Positions 9,100 through 20,600 of a DNA stretch of 64,000 nt are shown here, in pieces. The notes below the pieces were generated by a model, which saw only the letters and a program-made list of their open reading frames with translations, had not been told where the DNA came from and searched no databases. The first letter of the stretch is position 1, and every line of letters begins with the position of its first letter. The stretch is from UBA5266 sp002411545 (GTDB lineage: Bacteria > Bacteroidota > Bacteroidia > Bacteroidales > WCHB1-69): assembly GCA_028693085.1 (NCBI GenBank), contig JAQUWC010000001.1, forward strand, positions 22,938 to 86,937, in the 5' to 3' direction. A program made the translations under genes and the position numbers.

Positions 9100-11070
9100 T
9101 TATCGTCCTAAGTGTTTAAAAGCTTTAAGGATAATTTGCATATCCGTAGTTAATTTATAATCTTGTGCATAGATATTATTTACTTGATAAATCAGATCTT
9201 CATTGTTTTGTTCCAGACGTAAGATATCGGTCGAAAATAACACAGCTTTACGTAGGGGAGGCAAGGTGCTCATGCTTTTATTGCTCAAAGGATTATATCC
9301 AACCCAAGTTTTCTTGCCGGCTAACACCATCATTATATTTCGAAAAAACATTGATTTTCTATTTACAAACCCTATGAAAATAGGAAATAAAATCAATAAT
9401 AGCCATGAAACCACTATGTCAAACATTCTTTTTTTCTGTAGGTTTACTTTTTTTCCAATTGAATTAACATGCAAAGTATATAAATCGCCAAAGACACTGA
9501 TGGAATTACTCCCAATGATATAGGTGCTTTGCGAAGGAGCAATTTTATATTCCAAGGACCATTCTTCAAGCTCGGACATGATATTTATGATTTCTTTGGC
9601 AGGCAGATTTTCGCCACAGAAGATAAGTTCATTGATTTTATATATACTTATGATATCCTTTAATTGCGATAAATTTCCAATATATTCATCAGATTTATAT
9701 TCTTCGTTATTTTTTATATGATTGATATATCCCACAAATTCATTTTGCACGGGAGTGGTCCCTAATAGGATAGAAATGCGCTTTGCTTCGTTTATATCGC
9801 CAATAATCAACACTCTCTTTGGTCGTTTTCGTCCGACCGGATAATTTGGGAGATGTAATCTTCCTAAAAAATAACGGAATGCATAGCTTGCCACCAATAC
9901 CCATAAAGTACCTAGCACTATAATGGCTCGGGAAAAACGCAGGTTTTCGCTCAACAAGGAATAAATCAACAAAATAATAACTGTGCCCGTAAGTATGCCT
10001 TTCCCTAAATTCTCGAGTTTAACAGGTTGTTTATAGGCGTTTGAAAAATATATGGACAATACCCATATGATAGTATAAATAGGTAAGACGATAAATAAAA
10101 ACTCCTCTGGAAAGCCGCTTCCCTTGGGTAATAAAATCCATTTTTCCCAATAATGAGCTATGATTAAGAGGCCTCCGCATATTAATATAAAATCTAATAG
10201 CGGTACTATTATCTTTAAAACAAGACGTTTAAATATTGATAATGATGCCCGAAACCAAATGGCAAGATTTATCATCGTATGAAAAAGCTTTGCATTTTTT
10301 TGCGAAAAATGTTTTTTTGCAAATATCTGCATGGCTTTATAAAAAACAAGCACATAATTAATGCTGCTTTTCTTGGTGCTTTCTCCCTTATAATGAATTA
10401 TTCTTGTTTTCGGGAAATAATAATTCTTATGCCCGGACAGTAAAATCCGATAGGATAAATCAATGTCTTCCCCATACATAAAATAATCTTCATCCAAATA
10501 GCCGATTTTATCTAATACCGATTTTCGCAAAAGCATAAAGGCTCCTGAAAGCACTTCAACCTCATTAATTTCATCGCGGTCAAGATACGTAAGATGATAT
10601 TTGCCGAAACGACGGGATTTTTTAAATACCTTGGATAAGCCGAATATTTTATAAAAAGCAACCGAAGGTAAGGGCAACCCGCGTTTTGATTCAGGCAAAA
10701 ACGATCCTTCGCCATTTACCATTTTCACCCCCAAGCCTCCAGCTAAGGGTGTTTCATCCATGAAAGCAAGGATTTTCACAAAGGTATCGGCTTCAACAAG
10801 GGTATCGGGATTCAACAATAAGATATATTTTCCTTTTGCGTGACGCATGGCTTGGTTGTTCGCCTTGGCAAATCCTACATTTTCCTGATTTACGATTAAA
10901 TGTACCTGCGGAAACTTCTTTTTTAACATACGTACAGAACCATCTACCGAGTGATTGTCAACTACAAAGACTTCCGATTCAATACCTTCTAAAGCCGTAA
11001 AAACCGAATGCAAGCATTGTTCAAGGAAATACTCTACATTATAGTTAACAATAATCACACTTAATTTCAT
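9100..11070 (-). CDS. Family 2 glycosyltransferase fused to a degenerate polyprenyl-sugar-transferase module
   Basis: 656 residues in two parts. Residues 1-~250 are a GT-A family 2 glycosyltransferase of the rhamnosyltransferase-like type: VIIVNYN, VVDNHSVDGS, NVGFAKANN, LLLNPDT and YFMYGEDIDLSYR. From ~285 the protein has four hydrophobic segments, then a nucleotide-binding-like domain (KRVLIIGDINEAKRIS) and a C-terminal stretch with KRMFDIVVSWLLLILFP, matching the start of the sugar-phosphotransferase domain. The catalytic blocks of that family (the FRxER, HLDELPQ and RPG motifs seen in the gene at 2648) are missing, and only GKKTWVGYNP remains where SLVGPRP would be. The second half therefore looks like a non-catalytic membrane scaffold or regulator. 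The SpoIID-like gene lies 51 bp upstream. Confidence 0.8.
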   Translation of the reverse strand: MKLSVIIVNYNVEYFLEQCLHSVFTALEGIESEVFVVDNHSVDGSVRMLKKKFPQVHLIVNQENVGFAKANNQAMRHAKGKYILLLNPDTLVEADTFVKILAFMDETPLAGGLGVKMVNGEGSFLPESKRGLPLPSVAFYKIFGLSKVFKKSRRFGKYHLTYLDRDEINEVEVLSGAFMLLRKSVLDKIGYLDEDYFMYGEDIDLSYRILLSGHKNYYFPKTRIIHYKGESTKKSSINYVLVFYKAMQIFAKKHFSQKNAKLFHTMINLAIWFRASLSIFKRLVLKIIVPLLDFILICGGLLIIAHYWEKWILLPKGSGFPEEFLFIVLPIYTIIWVLSIYFSNAYKQPVKLENLGKGILTGTVIILLIYSLLSENLRFSRAIIVLGTLWVLVASYAFRYFLGRLHLPNYPVGRKRPKRVLIIGDINEAKRISILLGTTPVQNEFVGYINHIKNNEEYKSDEYIGNLSQLKDIISIYKINELIFCGENLPAKEIINIMSELEEWSLEYKIAPSQSTYIIGSNSISVFGDLYTLHVNSIGKKVNLQKKRMFDIVVSWLLLILFPIFIGFVNRKSMFFRNIMMVLAGKKTWVGYNPLSNKSMSTLPPLRKAVLFSTDILRLEQNNEDLIYQVNNIYAQDYKLTTDMQIILKAFKHLGR

Positions 11071-11121
11071 GCAAGTCGTATCTGTGATGGTTTCCGAAAT
11101 CGCAATTTTATAGATATATAG

Positions 11122-12282
11122 TTAAAATTCAATAATATCTGTATACTTAATTACACTGACATTATTGTAGTAAAACCTAAGTATGTCAATATAGGAATAT
11201 CCTAATTGAACCATTTTAATAGCTCCTTCTTGACTTAATCCCACACCATGTCCATAGCCTTTACCGTGCAAATAAACGGTGTCTTTTTTCATTTCTACAG
11301 AAAAATAAGAGGAACGTAGTTTAAAATAATCTCTGATGTCCTTGGTTGAAATAGTGTCATCGTCAATTACCCATTTAGCAATGCGCTCTTTTTGTTGGAA
11401 ATTAAAAATTTGTTCTTGTTTTTCTGGACTTTTATAAGCATCCCCGTATCGTATTACAAAAAAGTTTATCCATTGTTGCCTCGGGATGGCTTTCTCCCAC
11501 TGATAATTTTTGGCTCCTATGCTAAATGTATCGACTTTCGACAGTAAATAAGGTACTTTTACCTGCCATATTTTATGTGCATCTTCCGTCATTCCACCGC
11601 TGTTGGAATGGTAGGCCGTTGAAATTAGTTTATTGGTACTATCAACAATCACATCGCTGAACGATTCAAAGGTACCGCGAAGGATATCACCGTTTGTACA
11701 CCTGCCTTTGTAAGATTGACAATGTACATCATCGCATAAATTATAACCTTCTTTTAAATGTCTATTCAAATTAGCCAAACAATAAGTTCTGGAAACAGTG
11801 GCTTGGATTTTAAAAAATTCAACATCTTCGGAACTGCCAAACACTTCGGATTGAACTACACCGGCTATGTATTTCTCCAAGTCAACATGATTGATAAAAA
11901 GCATTTCATGGCGTGCCGTAATCATTAAATCTTCTTCGTAATATCGCTTTCTATCTATTTGCGTCGAACTTAACGAGAACACATTGTTGTATTTCTTTCC
12001 AATAAATTCAATTTGATTATAGGTGCCAATAAATTCAATACCCTTTTCTACGCGTATTTGATTGTTATGAAACGTAAGTGTGATGGCTTCATCCGGGATT
12101 AAATCGTTGACAAATACTTTTAAATTATTACATAACATCATATAATTTCCGGATATGATTTTTACGTCAACCGTTTTTACATTATAGGACGACAACACCC
12201 TAACTTTAATGTCAGCTGAAAAAGCATTATTCACAGCTAAAGCAATCAATAGAAATAAATACAGCGTTTTACTTAATCTCAT
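11122..12282 (-). CDS. SpoIID/LytB-domain protein, exported
   Basis: Signal peptide MRLSKTLYLFLLIALAVNNAFS, then a beta-rich N-terminal part, then the SpoIID domain from about residue 130: EKYIAGVVQSEV, KIQATVSRTYCL, CDDVHCQSYKG, AYHSNSGGMTEDAHKIW, and the terminal GKGYGHGVGLSQEGAIKM. In Bacillus SpoIID is a lytic transglycosylase acting on denuded peptidoglycan; non-sporulating bacteria carry homologues with cell-wall roles (LytB is an amidase enhancer). The acidic and HSN/GHGVGLSQ landmarks are present, so peptidoglycan cleavage is plausible but not shown. Own minus-strand promoter; the fusion glycosyltransferase follows, possibly in one transcript. Confidence 0.85.
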   Translation of the reverse strand: MRLSKTLYLFLLIALAVNNAFSADIKVRVLSSYNVKTVDVKIISGNYMMLCNNLKVFVNDLIPDEAITLTFHNNQIRVEKGIEFIGTYNQIEFIGKKYNNVFSLSSTQIDRKRYYEEDLMITARHEMLFINHVDLEKYIAGVVQSEVFGSSEDVEFFKIQATVSRTYCLANLNRHLKEGYNLCDDVHCQSYKGRCTNGDILRGTFESFSDVIVDSTNKLISTAYHSNSGGMTEDAHKIWQVKVPYLLSKVDTFSIGAKNYQWEKAIPRQQWINFFVIRYGDAYKSPEKQEQIFNFQQKERIAKWVIDDDTISTKDIRDYFKLRSSYFSVEMKKDTVYLHGKGYGHGVGLSQEGAIKMVQLGYSYIDILRFYYNNVSVIKYTDIIEF

Positions 12283-12300
12283 CTAAATTTTTTTTGTTTG

Positions 12301-12308
12301 CAAAAATA
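12301..12308 (-). promoter_or_regulatory. -7 element of SpoIID-like gene promoter (TATTTTTG)
   Basis: Minus-strand TATTTTTGCA about 20 bp before the ATG at 12282. Confidence 0.55.
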
Positions 12309-12489
12309 CATGATTTTTAATATAATTTTTCTTTTAATCGAAAAAAGGTAGGAGAGCTTTCTTCTAATTTAAAAAGAAAAACACTCTGAATCTCATGTAT
12401 TAAACATTATTTATCCTTAAAATATTAATTCTTTAATAAAAAGATAAACGACTAAAACATAAAAATAATATATGATGTATGAATTTTTA

Positions 12490-12497
12490 TACTTTTG
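12490..12497 (+). promoter_or_regulatory. -7 element of symporter promoter (TACTTTTG)
   Basis: TACTTTTGCA directly before the symporter. The TTG at 12495 that could be read as a start codon is the last part of this element, which argues for the ATG at 12516. Confidence 0.6.
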
Positions 12498-12515
12498 CAG
12501 ACTAAAAAATCGCCT

Positions 12516-13967
12516 ATGCTTTTTGAAGACATTGTTGCTTTTCTGGTAAAAATCGTATGGAGTCCAGCTTTGATAGTTGTATGTTTGTTTGGAGGTCTGC
12601 TCTTTTCTATCCTAACTCGTTTTGTTCAAGTAAGACGTTTCAAAGAAATGATTCAATTACTTTTCGTCAAGAAAAATAAGGAAAAAAGTGGAGTGTCCTC
12701 GTTTCAAGCTTTTTGTATGGCCATTTCAGGTCGTGTCGGTACGGGCAATATTGTGGGAGTGGCCACTGCCATTGCCTTTGGTGGACCGGGTTCCATCTTT
12801 TGGATGTGGATTATTGCCTTTTTGGGTGCCAGTTCCGCTTTTGTGGAATCGACTTTGGCACAAATATATAAAGAAAAACACGGTCAACAATTGCGCGGTG
12901 GTCCTTCCTATTATATTGAAAAAGGCTTGCATTGCAAATGGTTGGCCATTGCTTTTGCCATCAGCACCATTGCCGGTTGCGGTTTTCTATTGCCCAGTGT
13001 TCAATCCAATGGGGTGGCTTCTGCTTTTAACATTGCATTAGGAATTGAACCTATTTATATCGGAGTCGCTTTATCTTTGGTATTGGGATTTGTAATAATC
13101 GGAGGAGTGAAACGCATTGCAAACGTTGCCGAAGTAATAGCTCCTTTTATGGCAATAGGCTACATGCTCGTTGCACTAATGGTTTTAAGCTTTCATTGGG
13201 ATAAGATACCCGGCGTGTTTGCACTCATTTTCCAAAGTGCCTTTGGATTTCATCCCATATATGGAGCTATCATTGGAAGTACCATTATGTGGGGAGTAAA
13301 ACGCGGCATTTTCTCCAATGAAGCCGGGCAGGGGAGCTGCCCCATCATTGCCGCTGCCGCCGAAGTGTCGCATCCGGTGCAACAAGGATTGGTTCAGGCC
13401 TTTTCCGTCTATATTGATACCTTGCTTATTTGTACGGCTACCGCTGTCATGATTTTAGTAACCGGAATGTATAATGTTTTCTATGAATCAGGCCTGCTCT
13501 TGGTGGAAAATGCTCCCGCATTAGGCAACCAATATGTAGCCTTTACCCAAGGGGCTATCGATAAAGTATTCCCGGGTTTCGGCAATTTGTTTGTGGCTTC
13601 TGCTTTGTTGTTTTTTGTGTTTACCACACTGATGGCCTATTACTACTATGCCGAAACAAGCATTGTTTACTTGTTCGGCAAAAAAAAGAAAAGAGGAAAT
13701 TATGGCATTTGGGGTCTCAGAATATTAATCGTTTTGGCCGTTTTTTACGGCTCCATTAAACAAGCTACCTTGGCGTGGCAATTAGGCGATATTGGTGTGG
13801 GTTTAATGGCGTGGATTAATCTTATCGCCATTTTCTTGTTGTTTCCTAAAGCTATACGATCCTTGAAAGATTATGAAAACCAAAAAAAGAAGGGAATAAA
13901 TCCTAGTTTTGATCCGGATAAACTACGTATTCCAAAAGCAGACTTTTGGAAGAAAACCGATATCTGA
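12516..13967 (+). CDS. AGCS-family sodium/amino-acid (alanine or glycine) symporter
   Basis: Inner-membrane secondary transporter coupling Na+ to alanine or glycine uptake. About ten to eleven hydrophobic segments are visible. Family signatures: ISGRVGTGNIVGVATAIAFGGPGSIFWMW, given here in its parts SGRVGTGNIVGVATAI and GGPGSIFWMW; RGGPSYYIEKGL; and the cytoplasmic AGCS motif GVKRGIFSNEAGQGSCPI. 483 residues from ATG 12516 is normal. The frame extends 7 codons upstream to a TTG, but that TTG lies inside the -7 promoter element and cannot be translated from that promoter. The substrate is not decided by the sequence. Confidence 0.92.
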   Translation: MLFEDIVAFLVKIVWSPALIVVCLFGGLLFSILTRFVQVRRFKEMIQLLFVKKNKEKSGVSSFQAFCMAISGRVGTGNIVGVATAIAFGGPGSIFWMWIIAFLGASSAFVESTLAQIYKEKHGQQLRGGPSYYIEKGLHCKWLAIAFAISTIAGCGFLLPSVQSNGVASAFNIALGIEPIYIGVALSLVLGFVIIGGVKRIANVAEVIAPFMAIGYMLVALMVLSFHWDKIPGVFALIFQSAFGFHPIYGAIIGSTIMWGVKRGIFSNEAGQGSCPIIAAAAEVSHPVQQGLVQAFSVYIDTLLICTATAVMILVTGMYNVFYESGLLLVENAPALGNQYVAFTQGAIDKVFPGFGNLFVASALLFFVFTTLMAYYYYAETSIVYLFGKKKKRGNYGIWGLRILIVLAVFYGSIKQATLAWQLGDIGVGLMAWINLIAIFLLFPKAIRSLKDYENQKKKGINPSFDPDKLRIPKADFWKKTDI

Positions 13968-13972
13968 AACCT

Positions 13973-14161
13973 TTACGACTTTCCGTACAATATTTTGCGG
14001 ATATCAAATTCGGATATTTCGGAAATCTTGAGGGCTTGTCCATAGGCTTTCTTGGCTTCGAGGAGTTGGTCTTGTCGTTTGAATAGTTCTTGTTTAAAGG
14101 TATTTCCGTTGAGAAGGGTGGCATCGACATTGCGCTCGGATAATCTTGCTGTTTTTAAATG
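13973..14161 (-). pseudogene. C-terminal fragment of a lost gene
   Basis: On the minus strand one frame runs from just after a TAG (14162-14164) to a TAA at 13973-13975 with no ATG near its start. It reads as convincing protein: SERNVDATLLNGN, then FKRQDQLLEAKKAYGQALKI, then FDIRKILYGKS. The middle is heptad-like and probably helical. Codon use and higher G+C than the surrounding spacer argue that it was coding. The family was not identified. It abuts the 3' end of the symporter, so upstream sequence was probably deleted. Confidence 0.45.
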
Positions 14162-14698
14162 CTATACAGTCTTGATAAAAAATAAGCTAAGCCTATTTTC
14201 CATGAATTGTAAAATTAGTTCTGATTAAAACAATTATTCTTCTAACTAGAACAATAAGCTTAAAATAAAAATCAATCTTTCGGATATAAAAATATATATT
14301 TATTTAGAATAATGAAAAGTTTAAAGTGGTTTTCAATAAAAAATCCAGCAGCTCTTTTTATGCTGTATAAAGATAATGTATGGTAATATCCCAAAATGTG
14401 TGTATATTTTCTATTTCTTTGTTATAGATGCATTTCTAATAGATTTTTCCTAAAATCGGTCTGTTTTTTATCTAAAATGCTGTATAAAGCGTTTTTAGGC
14501 TGTTTTACGGGCTTTTGTATCCGAGCTTTAGTATACTATTAGGAGAAGGGTTGAGTCGCTTAAATCACAGGAAAACAACCCAAAGCAAATTTTAAATATT
14601 TTTTTGCATAGGGTATTTTTGTGACCTACATGGCGGTTTATGGCATGCAAAAGCTCCCACTTTCCCCCAAGAGCCGTTTATCGTTTTCCGATAGGAGA
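14162..14698. other. Intergenic spacer, no gene recognised
   Basis: About 540 bp of AT-rich DNA downstream of the giant gene. No frame reads as protein. A 12-nt word, TGCTGTATAAAG, occurs twice (about 14361 and 14479). The segment 14630-14698 is more G+C-rich than the rest. No convincing terminator for the giant gene was found; only a weak TATCG/CGATA stem lies just after its stop. Confidence 0.5.
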
Positions 14699-17600
14699 CT
14701 ATCGCTGTACGTTCATTTTTCTGACAATGGTTTTGCCTTTGTATGTCAGGCTGTAATAATAAATGCCATTGGATAAATGATTCGTAGGAAGATAGAATTC
14801 GTTCTTTCCGGCTTCTGCCTGCTGCACTTCCTGATACAACACTTGGCCTTTGACGCTGCTTAGTATACAACGAATTTCTCCATCCTGTGGCACATAATAA
14901 GGGATGACGGTTGAAGTCAGGGCAGGATTGGGTTGGTTTTGTTCTACATACCATTGATTTTCCGTATATGTATTGATGCCAAAGCCCGGATTATAAACTA
15001 CGCAAGCCTCTATGCGGAGGGTGTCGTTGAGTGGATCTATATCCTTTTCAACGGCATTGATAAAGGCTGTTACACGATAGGTTTCGTTGCTGTCTTCAAT
15101 ATTCGGCACTTTATAAGGAGTGGAAAATGCAAAGGTTTCCGCCGATTTGGCATAGACCGTGACGGTACGACCCAATTCTTTTACTCTTACATTACCGCTA
15201 TCAATATGAACGATTAATCGAACCCCAACGACGTCGCTATCACCATGATTGGTTAATTCAACGGCGGTATAGACAAAGTGAAAACCGGTATCGCAATCTT
15301 CTTCGGTTGGTTTTTCAATCTTGGTAACAGCAATATCATTGACAATGATGCGAGCGTTGATAAACTTCATATTATTGGCTGCAACCACATCGCAAGCAAG
15401 TTCAGATTGTATGGATAATTGATAATAGGGTTGGATGAGATTCGCTTCGGGTACGATAAATCCCTTCTTAAAGGTGTAATATATAGAATCGCCGGGAAGC
15501 AAAGAGGCATTCAATGTTTCGGTTATGTCATTTGCATTGTTGATTTTCAAGCGTAATGGCACTTGTGTTACCTTTGGGCTTCCGGCATTTTTCACCCAAG
15601 CACTTGCATATACCGTATCGCCGGTCGATTTCGGGCTGATGTCGCGAATGTAGGTAATGGCGATGTCAGGATTGATTTCAATCGTTTTTCGCAACGTGTC
15701 ATTCAAGGAATTGCTATCAACGCTGTTGATAAACGTGAGGAGTCTATAGCTTCCATGGATATTAAAGTCATAATTGTTGACTATCACCAGGGTATCGCTT
15801 TGTCCTCCTAGTAATACCTTAGTATTTAATATATAGGTTGTATCAAAGGAAGGTCCGGTAGGATGTGTCAGATTTACGTTCAAATGAGTGTTGTTATGAC
15901 TAAAATCGAAAGTTTGGGAGGTGTTGTTGCTTATGATGAGCTTCAATGATTTATTCATAAAATCACAATCTTGCAAATCGGGCACCAGAATTTCGCTGAT
16001 TTTAATATCGGGAGCTGCCGCTACACGAATGCGGTCGATGTTTTGATTATTACCTCCGTAACTCTGTGCTTCAAAAGCAAAAACAACACAGGATTGATTG
16101 GAATAAGCCGACAAATCCACTCGGTAGTATTTCCATGTGGGGGTTTTAAAGTTGGAATCATAGCGAAATACATTAATCAAAGAGGTATAAGTAATTCCTC
16201 CGTCGGTAGAGACATACACATTGATTTGGTCGCGTGCATCGGGAGCACTGTTGTCATGCGCATACCAAAACTCAAGGGTGGGACTATAGGTGCCTTGTAA
16301 ATCGAGAGGTTGTGTAATAGCCTGTGCCATCGATCCTTTCCCGGATGCCGAAGCAAATCGTAATCGACCACTGCCAAATACAGGTGAAATAGGGGGAGAG
16401 CTTTCATTGCCTGCCATCACTTCCCAATTCAAACTACCGGTAAGATTATGGAAAGTCATTTCTGTGGGAGATGTGCTGAAATCAATATCCAAGGGGAGAT
16501 AGGCTTTGTTTACATGATAGGTATATTGCAGACTATCGTCGGAATGTATGGTGTCGACGGAACAACTTAAATAAGCACGGATGTGATAATCGCCGTTTAT
16601 GTGGACGGGTATCATACGTGCAATCTCAAAAGTATCTTGTTGCATTTCAGCCAATGTCCCGGCTGATATGATGGTATCATGTTGATAAAGTATGTTTCCA
16701 CTTATTTCTACATGTAGATGTAAAGGGGTTAAAGCAAAGTTAAATGGGAAGATACCGTTGTTTGACAAGGCGATTTTTACGGAGGTATAGTCGGGATAAC
16801 ATCCTCCTATTGCATTGACAGGTTCCACGAGATAGGCTGCACTTAAATCATAATCTTCATAGAGTGCTACCGAATAAGCTCCTATCACCGTTAAGGATGT
16901 TCGAGCTTTCTTGTCCATATCAGTAAGGACCAAAGTATCTCTCGGACACATCAAGCCTATGTAGTCGGTCAATCGCAAGTCTTTGGACACATCGACAAAC
17001 TTAGGCAAAAGGCTTACCGAATGCGCATCTTGCTGGGTGGTAGTTCGCCAAACGGATAGATTCGCCACATTGCCGTTAGCATAGCCAATATAAGCTGCAT
17101 AGTAATTGTTGTAATCCATAAACAAGGAGGTGCCCACATAATTAGTATTGCTGAGATACAAAGCATATCCGCTGGTAGATGTAGTTACTAAATTATTATT
17201 TTTAACTTTTACCATATAGTCTTCGATAGGATTGAGGTAAATCAGTCTATTGGCTCCGCTGCCATCCATCCATACGGAATTATGCATGATGTTTACGCGG
17301 CTATTGCTAACATAAATAGCCGATGAGGTGGAGTTTGCATTAAGGATAATATCGTTGTTTGCTATTAAGCCTGAGGTATGGGTGTTATTGTAATTTACAT
17401 AATTCAAGTAAATGCCGTAGGGATAATTGATAGAAGGATTGAAACTACGAATTTTATTTCCGCTTAAGGATTCCACATTGCAATAAACACTATATAATCC
17501 GTAGAAATAATTGTACGTATTGCTTAAACGGGAGCTTACAATATTATCGGAAAGACTGATAAAGTCGGTATAATAAAAATAACCTCCATAGTAATAGGCA

Positions 17601-20600
17601 TTCGACAACATGTTTCCATTAATGATTATGTTGGTTCCGTAATCACTTGTACCATCACCACCATAAAAATAAATATTGTAATAACCCCCATCAATGCGAT
17701 TATGTAAAATACGAATGTTATTGACAATGCCCGTACTCGATTTATATATTCCGGCATAGGTAGTAGAACTTGCCGTAGGATTAGCCTTAATCACACATTG
17801 GTTGATTTCGATGTTTTCGCAAGCATTTCCCAATTGAATAGCCCGAGTTCCGGAACTTGCATCCAAAGTAATATGTGTAAAGACTAAATCGCTAGTATTA
17901 GCAAGGTTTAAAACTACCCCCGATGATTGGAAAACTACGTCGGAAGCGATGCCTGTTGAAGAAGTAATAGTGACTGTATGGCTCTGATTACATCCTATAA
18001 AAGATTGATTAATAGAAAATCCGTTATACGTTCCCGGCAGCATTTGTAGAACAACCGGCCCTGAAACGCCACAGCTTGTGAGCACTTGGAAAGCATCGTT
18101 CAGTGTTTGGAAATCGGCACTCGACGATCCCACGAGATAGGTTCCGTTTAATACTTGGTTGCAACCTAATGATGTTGTTTCGATGGTATCATTGGCCTGG
18201 TTATCATCCATAGCTTGGCCGTTGGGTAATTCTATCCATGCTTTGATGTTCGCATTTACATTGTTGATGGGGATATAGTTTCCAATTACGATGACGGTAT
18301 CTTGATATTGAGCCAATGCTAATCCACTAATGTTAACGGCGGTCATGGTATTGTTATTAACTTTCCATTGAATACGTAAAGACTGTAAGATAGTCGTACC
18401 GGAATTACTTATGTTTATGCTTACTGGAGTAGGTGTGCCGGCAATGGCGCTTTGAGGCGGCGATACAAACGTTTCCAATCCTGCATCAAAATTAAAGCTA
18501 GGTACATAACAGCCCATATAAGTGTTTTGTCCGCGCGTTATTCCTTTAATATCACGTAATATCAATGGATTTCGAGGACAAATCAAGCCTACCCATGATA
18601 GGGGTTCTGCGCTGATTTCGGTTTGAGCAAAACCTGGATTCACCGTATTTGAATGCATGTTTAAGGAGGGGTAGGCGTTTTGCCACTCGTGTAAACCGGA
18701 ATAAGACGTTCCCCAATAAACAAAATCAGTTCCAGAAGTATAATAATTATTGTAATCGACAGTGCCTGCATACGAAGATGTTGGAACATACAATAGATAA
18801 GAGGCATTTCCTAAATTAACAAATAAATTATTGATTATATTGATGCCATTGCTAACGGTCGAATACTTATACATCATATACGATATAGAAGCATTGGATG
18901 TGGCAAGCAAGGTGTTATTTATGTTTTGCCATTTACCCCCATAGGATTGATAAACCATATATGTTCCATTCCCTTTCTGAATAAACTCATTATTTGCCAA
19001 TAGAATATCAGCTACTGTCGTTCCGTGATTGCTGAAACAATAATTCAAATAGGCTAAGGTGGTAAAGTTGCCGACGATAGTATTATTTATAATACGTGTA
19101 ATATCAGACATTACTCCATTGGAATAATTTATATACAATCCATAGCCCCCTTGAGAGGGATTTTTATAGAGTTTATTATTTGAAATGGTATTTACATTGG
19201 AATAAGCAATATAAATACCGTAATAATGGAATTGATTAAGAATATTATGGGTAATACTGATATCGTAGGAGCTATAATTATTCGATGCAGATTGTATCCA
19301 AATACCTCCACTACCGTGGAAATAATTATATGTAATCACCAGGGAAGTATCCAATGAATTATTGGAATAAATGGCCATTAAGGCTTCCGAAGCACTCGTA
19401 TCGGTGGAAGTCTGGATACAATTATGTGTAATAAGAATATTTTTATTGCTATTTTTCAATTCTATGGCATTTGAATTTTGTCCCGATAAGATAGCATTGA
19501 CAGTTAAATTTCTCAGGATAATATTGTTTGTATTAGAAAGTGAGATAGCTGCTTTTTCGGAAGGACTTTGAATGATTACGGAAGAAGAATCGCCATTAGC
19601 CGATGTAAGGGTTAATGTATGTGTGCTGTTTGTCCCCGGTATGGAAGGGATGTACACGTTTTCGACGTATGTTCCGGCGTTAATATAAAGCGTTGTAGGA
19701 GATGATATTCCACAATATGACAATGCTTTTATTGCTTCCGATATGCTGGTATAATCAGCTCCGCTCCCTCCAACATAATAGTGACCCGATAAAGTAGAAT
19801 CACATCCATAGACTTCAACCCGCAAGGTGTCATTGCTTAAATCGTTATCTGTTTGACCATTTGGCAATTCTGTATATATCATAAGGGTATTGCTTCCCGA
19901 TAAAGCTACAAAATTGCCTAAATAAATGGGTGCACTGACTTCCATTACATTCAGATTACCGGTCCATGGCAAACTTTGAATCAAGACACCGTTGATTTTT
20001 AAATGGATACTCATAGCGTTTATCACATTGGAACCCATATTTGCAACGCGTACAAAGACTGAATCACTCATTCCGGCACTCACTTGATTCATAGGTGATA
20101 CTAAGGTGTGTGGCATGACATTGTAAGGAAGTATGATAAAATCGTTATACGCTCCTACACTTGTGATAATTCCTCTGGTATTTCCGTTAATATCACTCAA
20201 TACATCTTTAATTTGGTTACACGTTAACCCCATTCCATCGGTTTTTAGACTGTTGGGAAAATCAACAAATCCCGGATTGATATTTGTTGAATGCACATCT
20301 TGTCCGCTGGTCATTTTCCACAAAGCTAAATTCGAAATTCCGGAAGTAATGAATCCGATGTAAGAACCATAGTAATTATTATAATTTAAGGTTAATCCGT
20401 TAAAAGAGGGTAAATACATGGGATATACCAAGTTTGAATAAGTCCCTATGTTGTTTTGTCGAATGGCAATGGGGTAATTAATGTTGGTATTTGCATATAA
20501 ACCTTTAGCTGCTGCAGAGGCCGTTAGATGTATGGAATTATGGTATATATTTACTTTACTGTAGTTTACATACATTCCGTAGGCATCGCTTGATTTGGCT

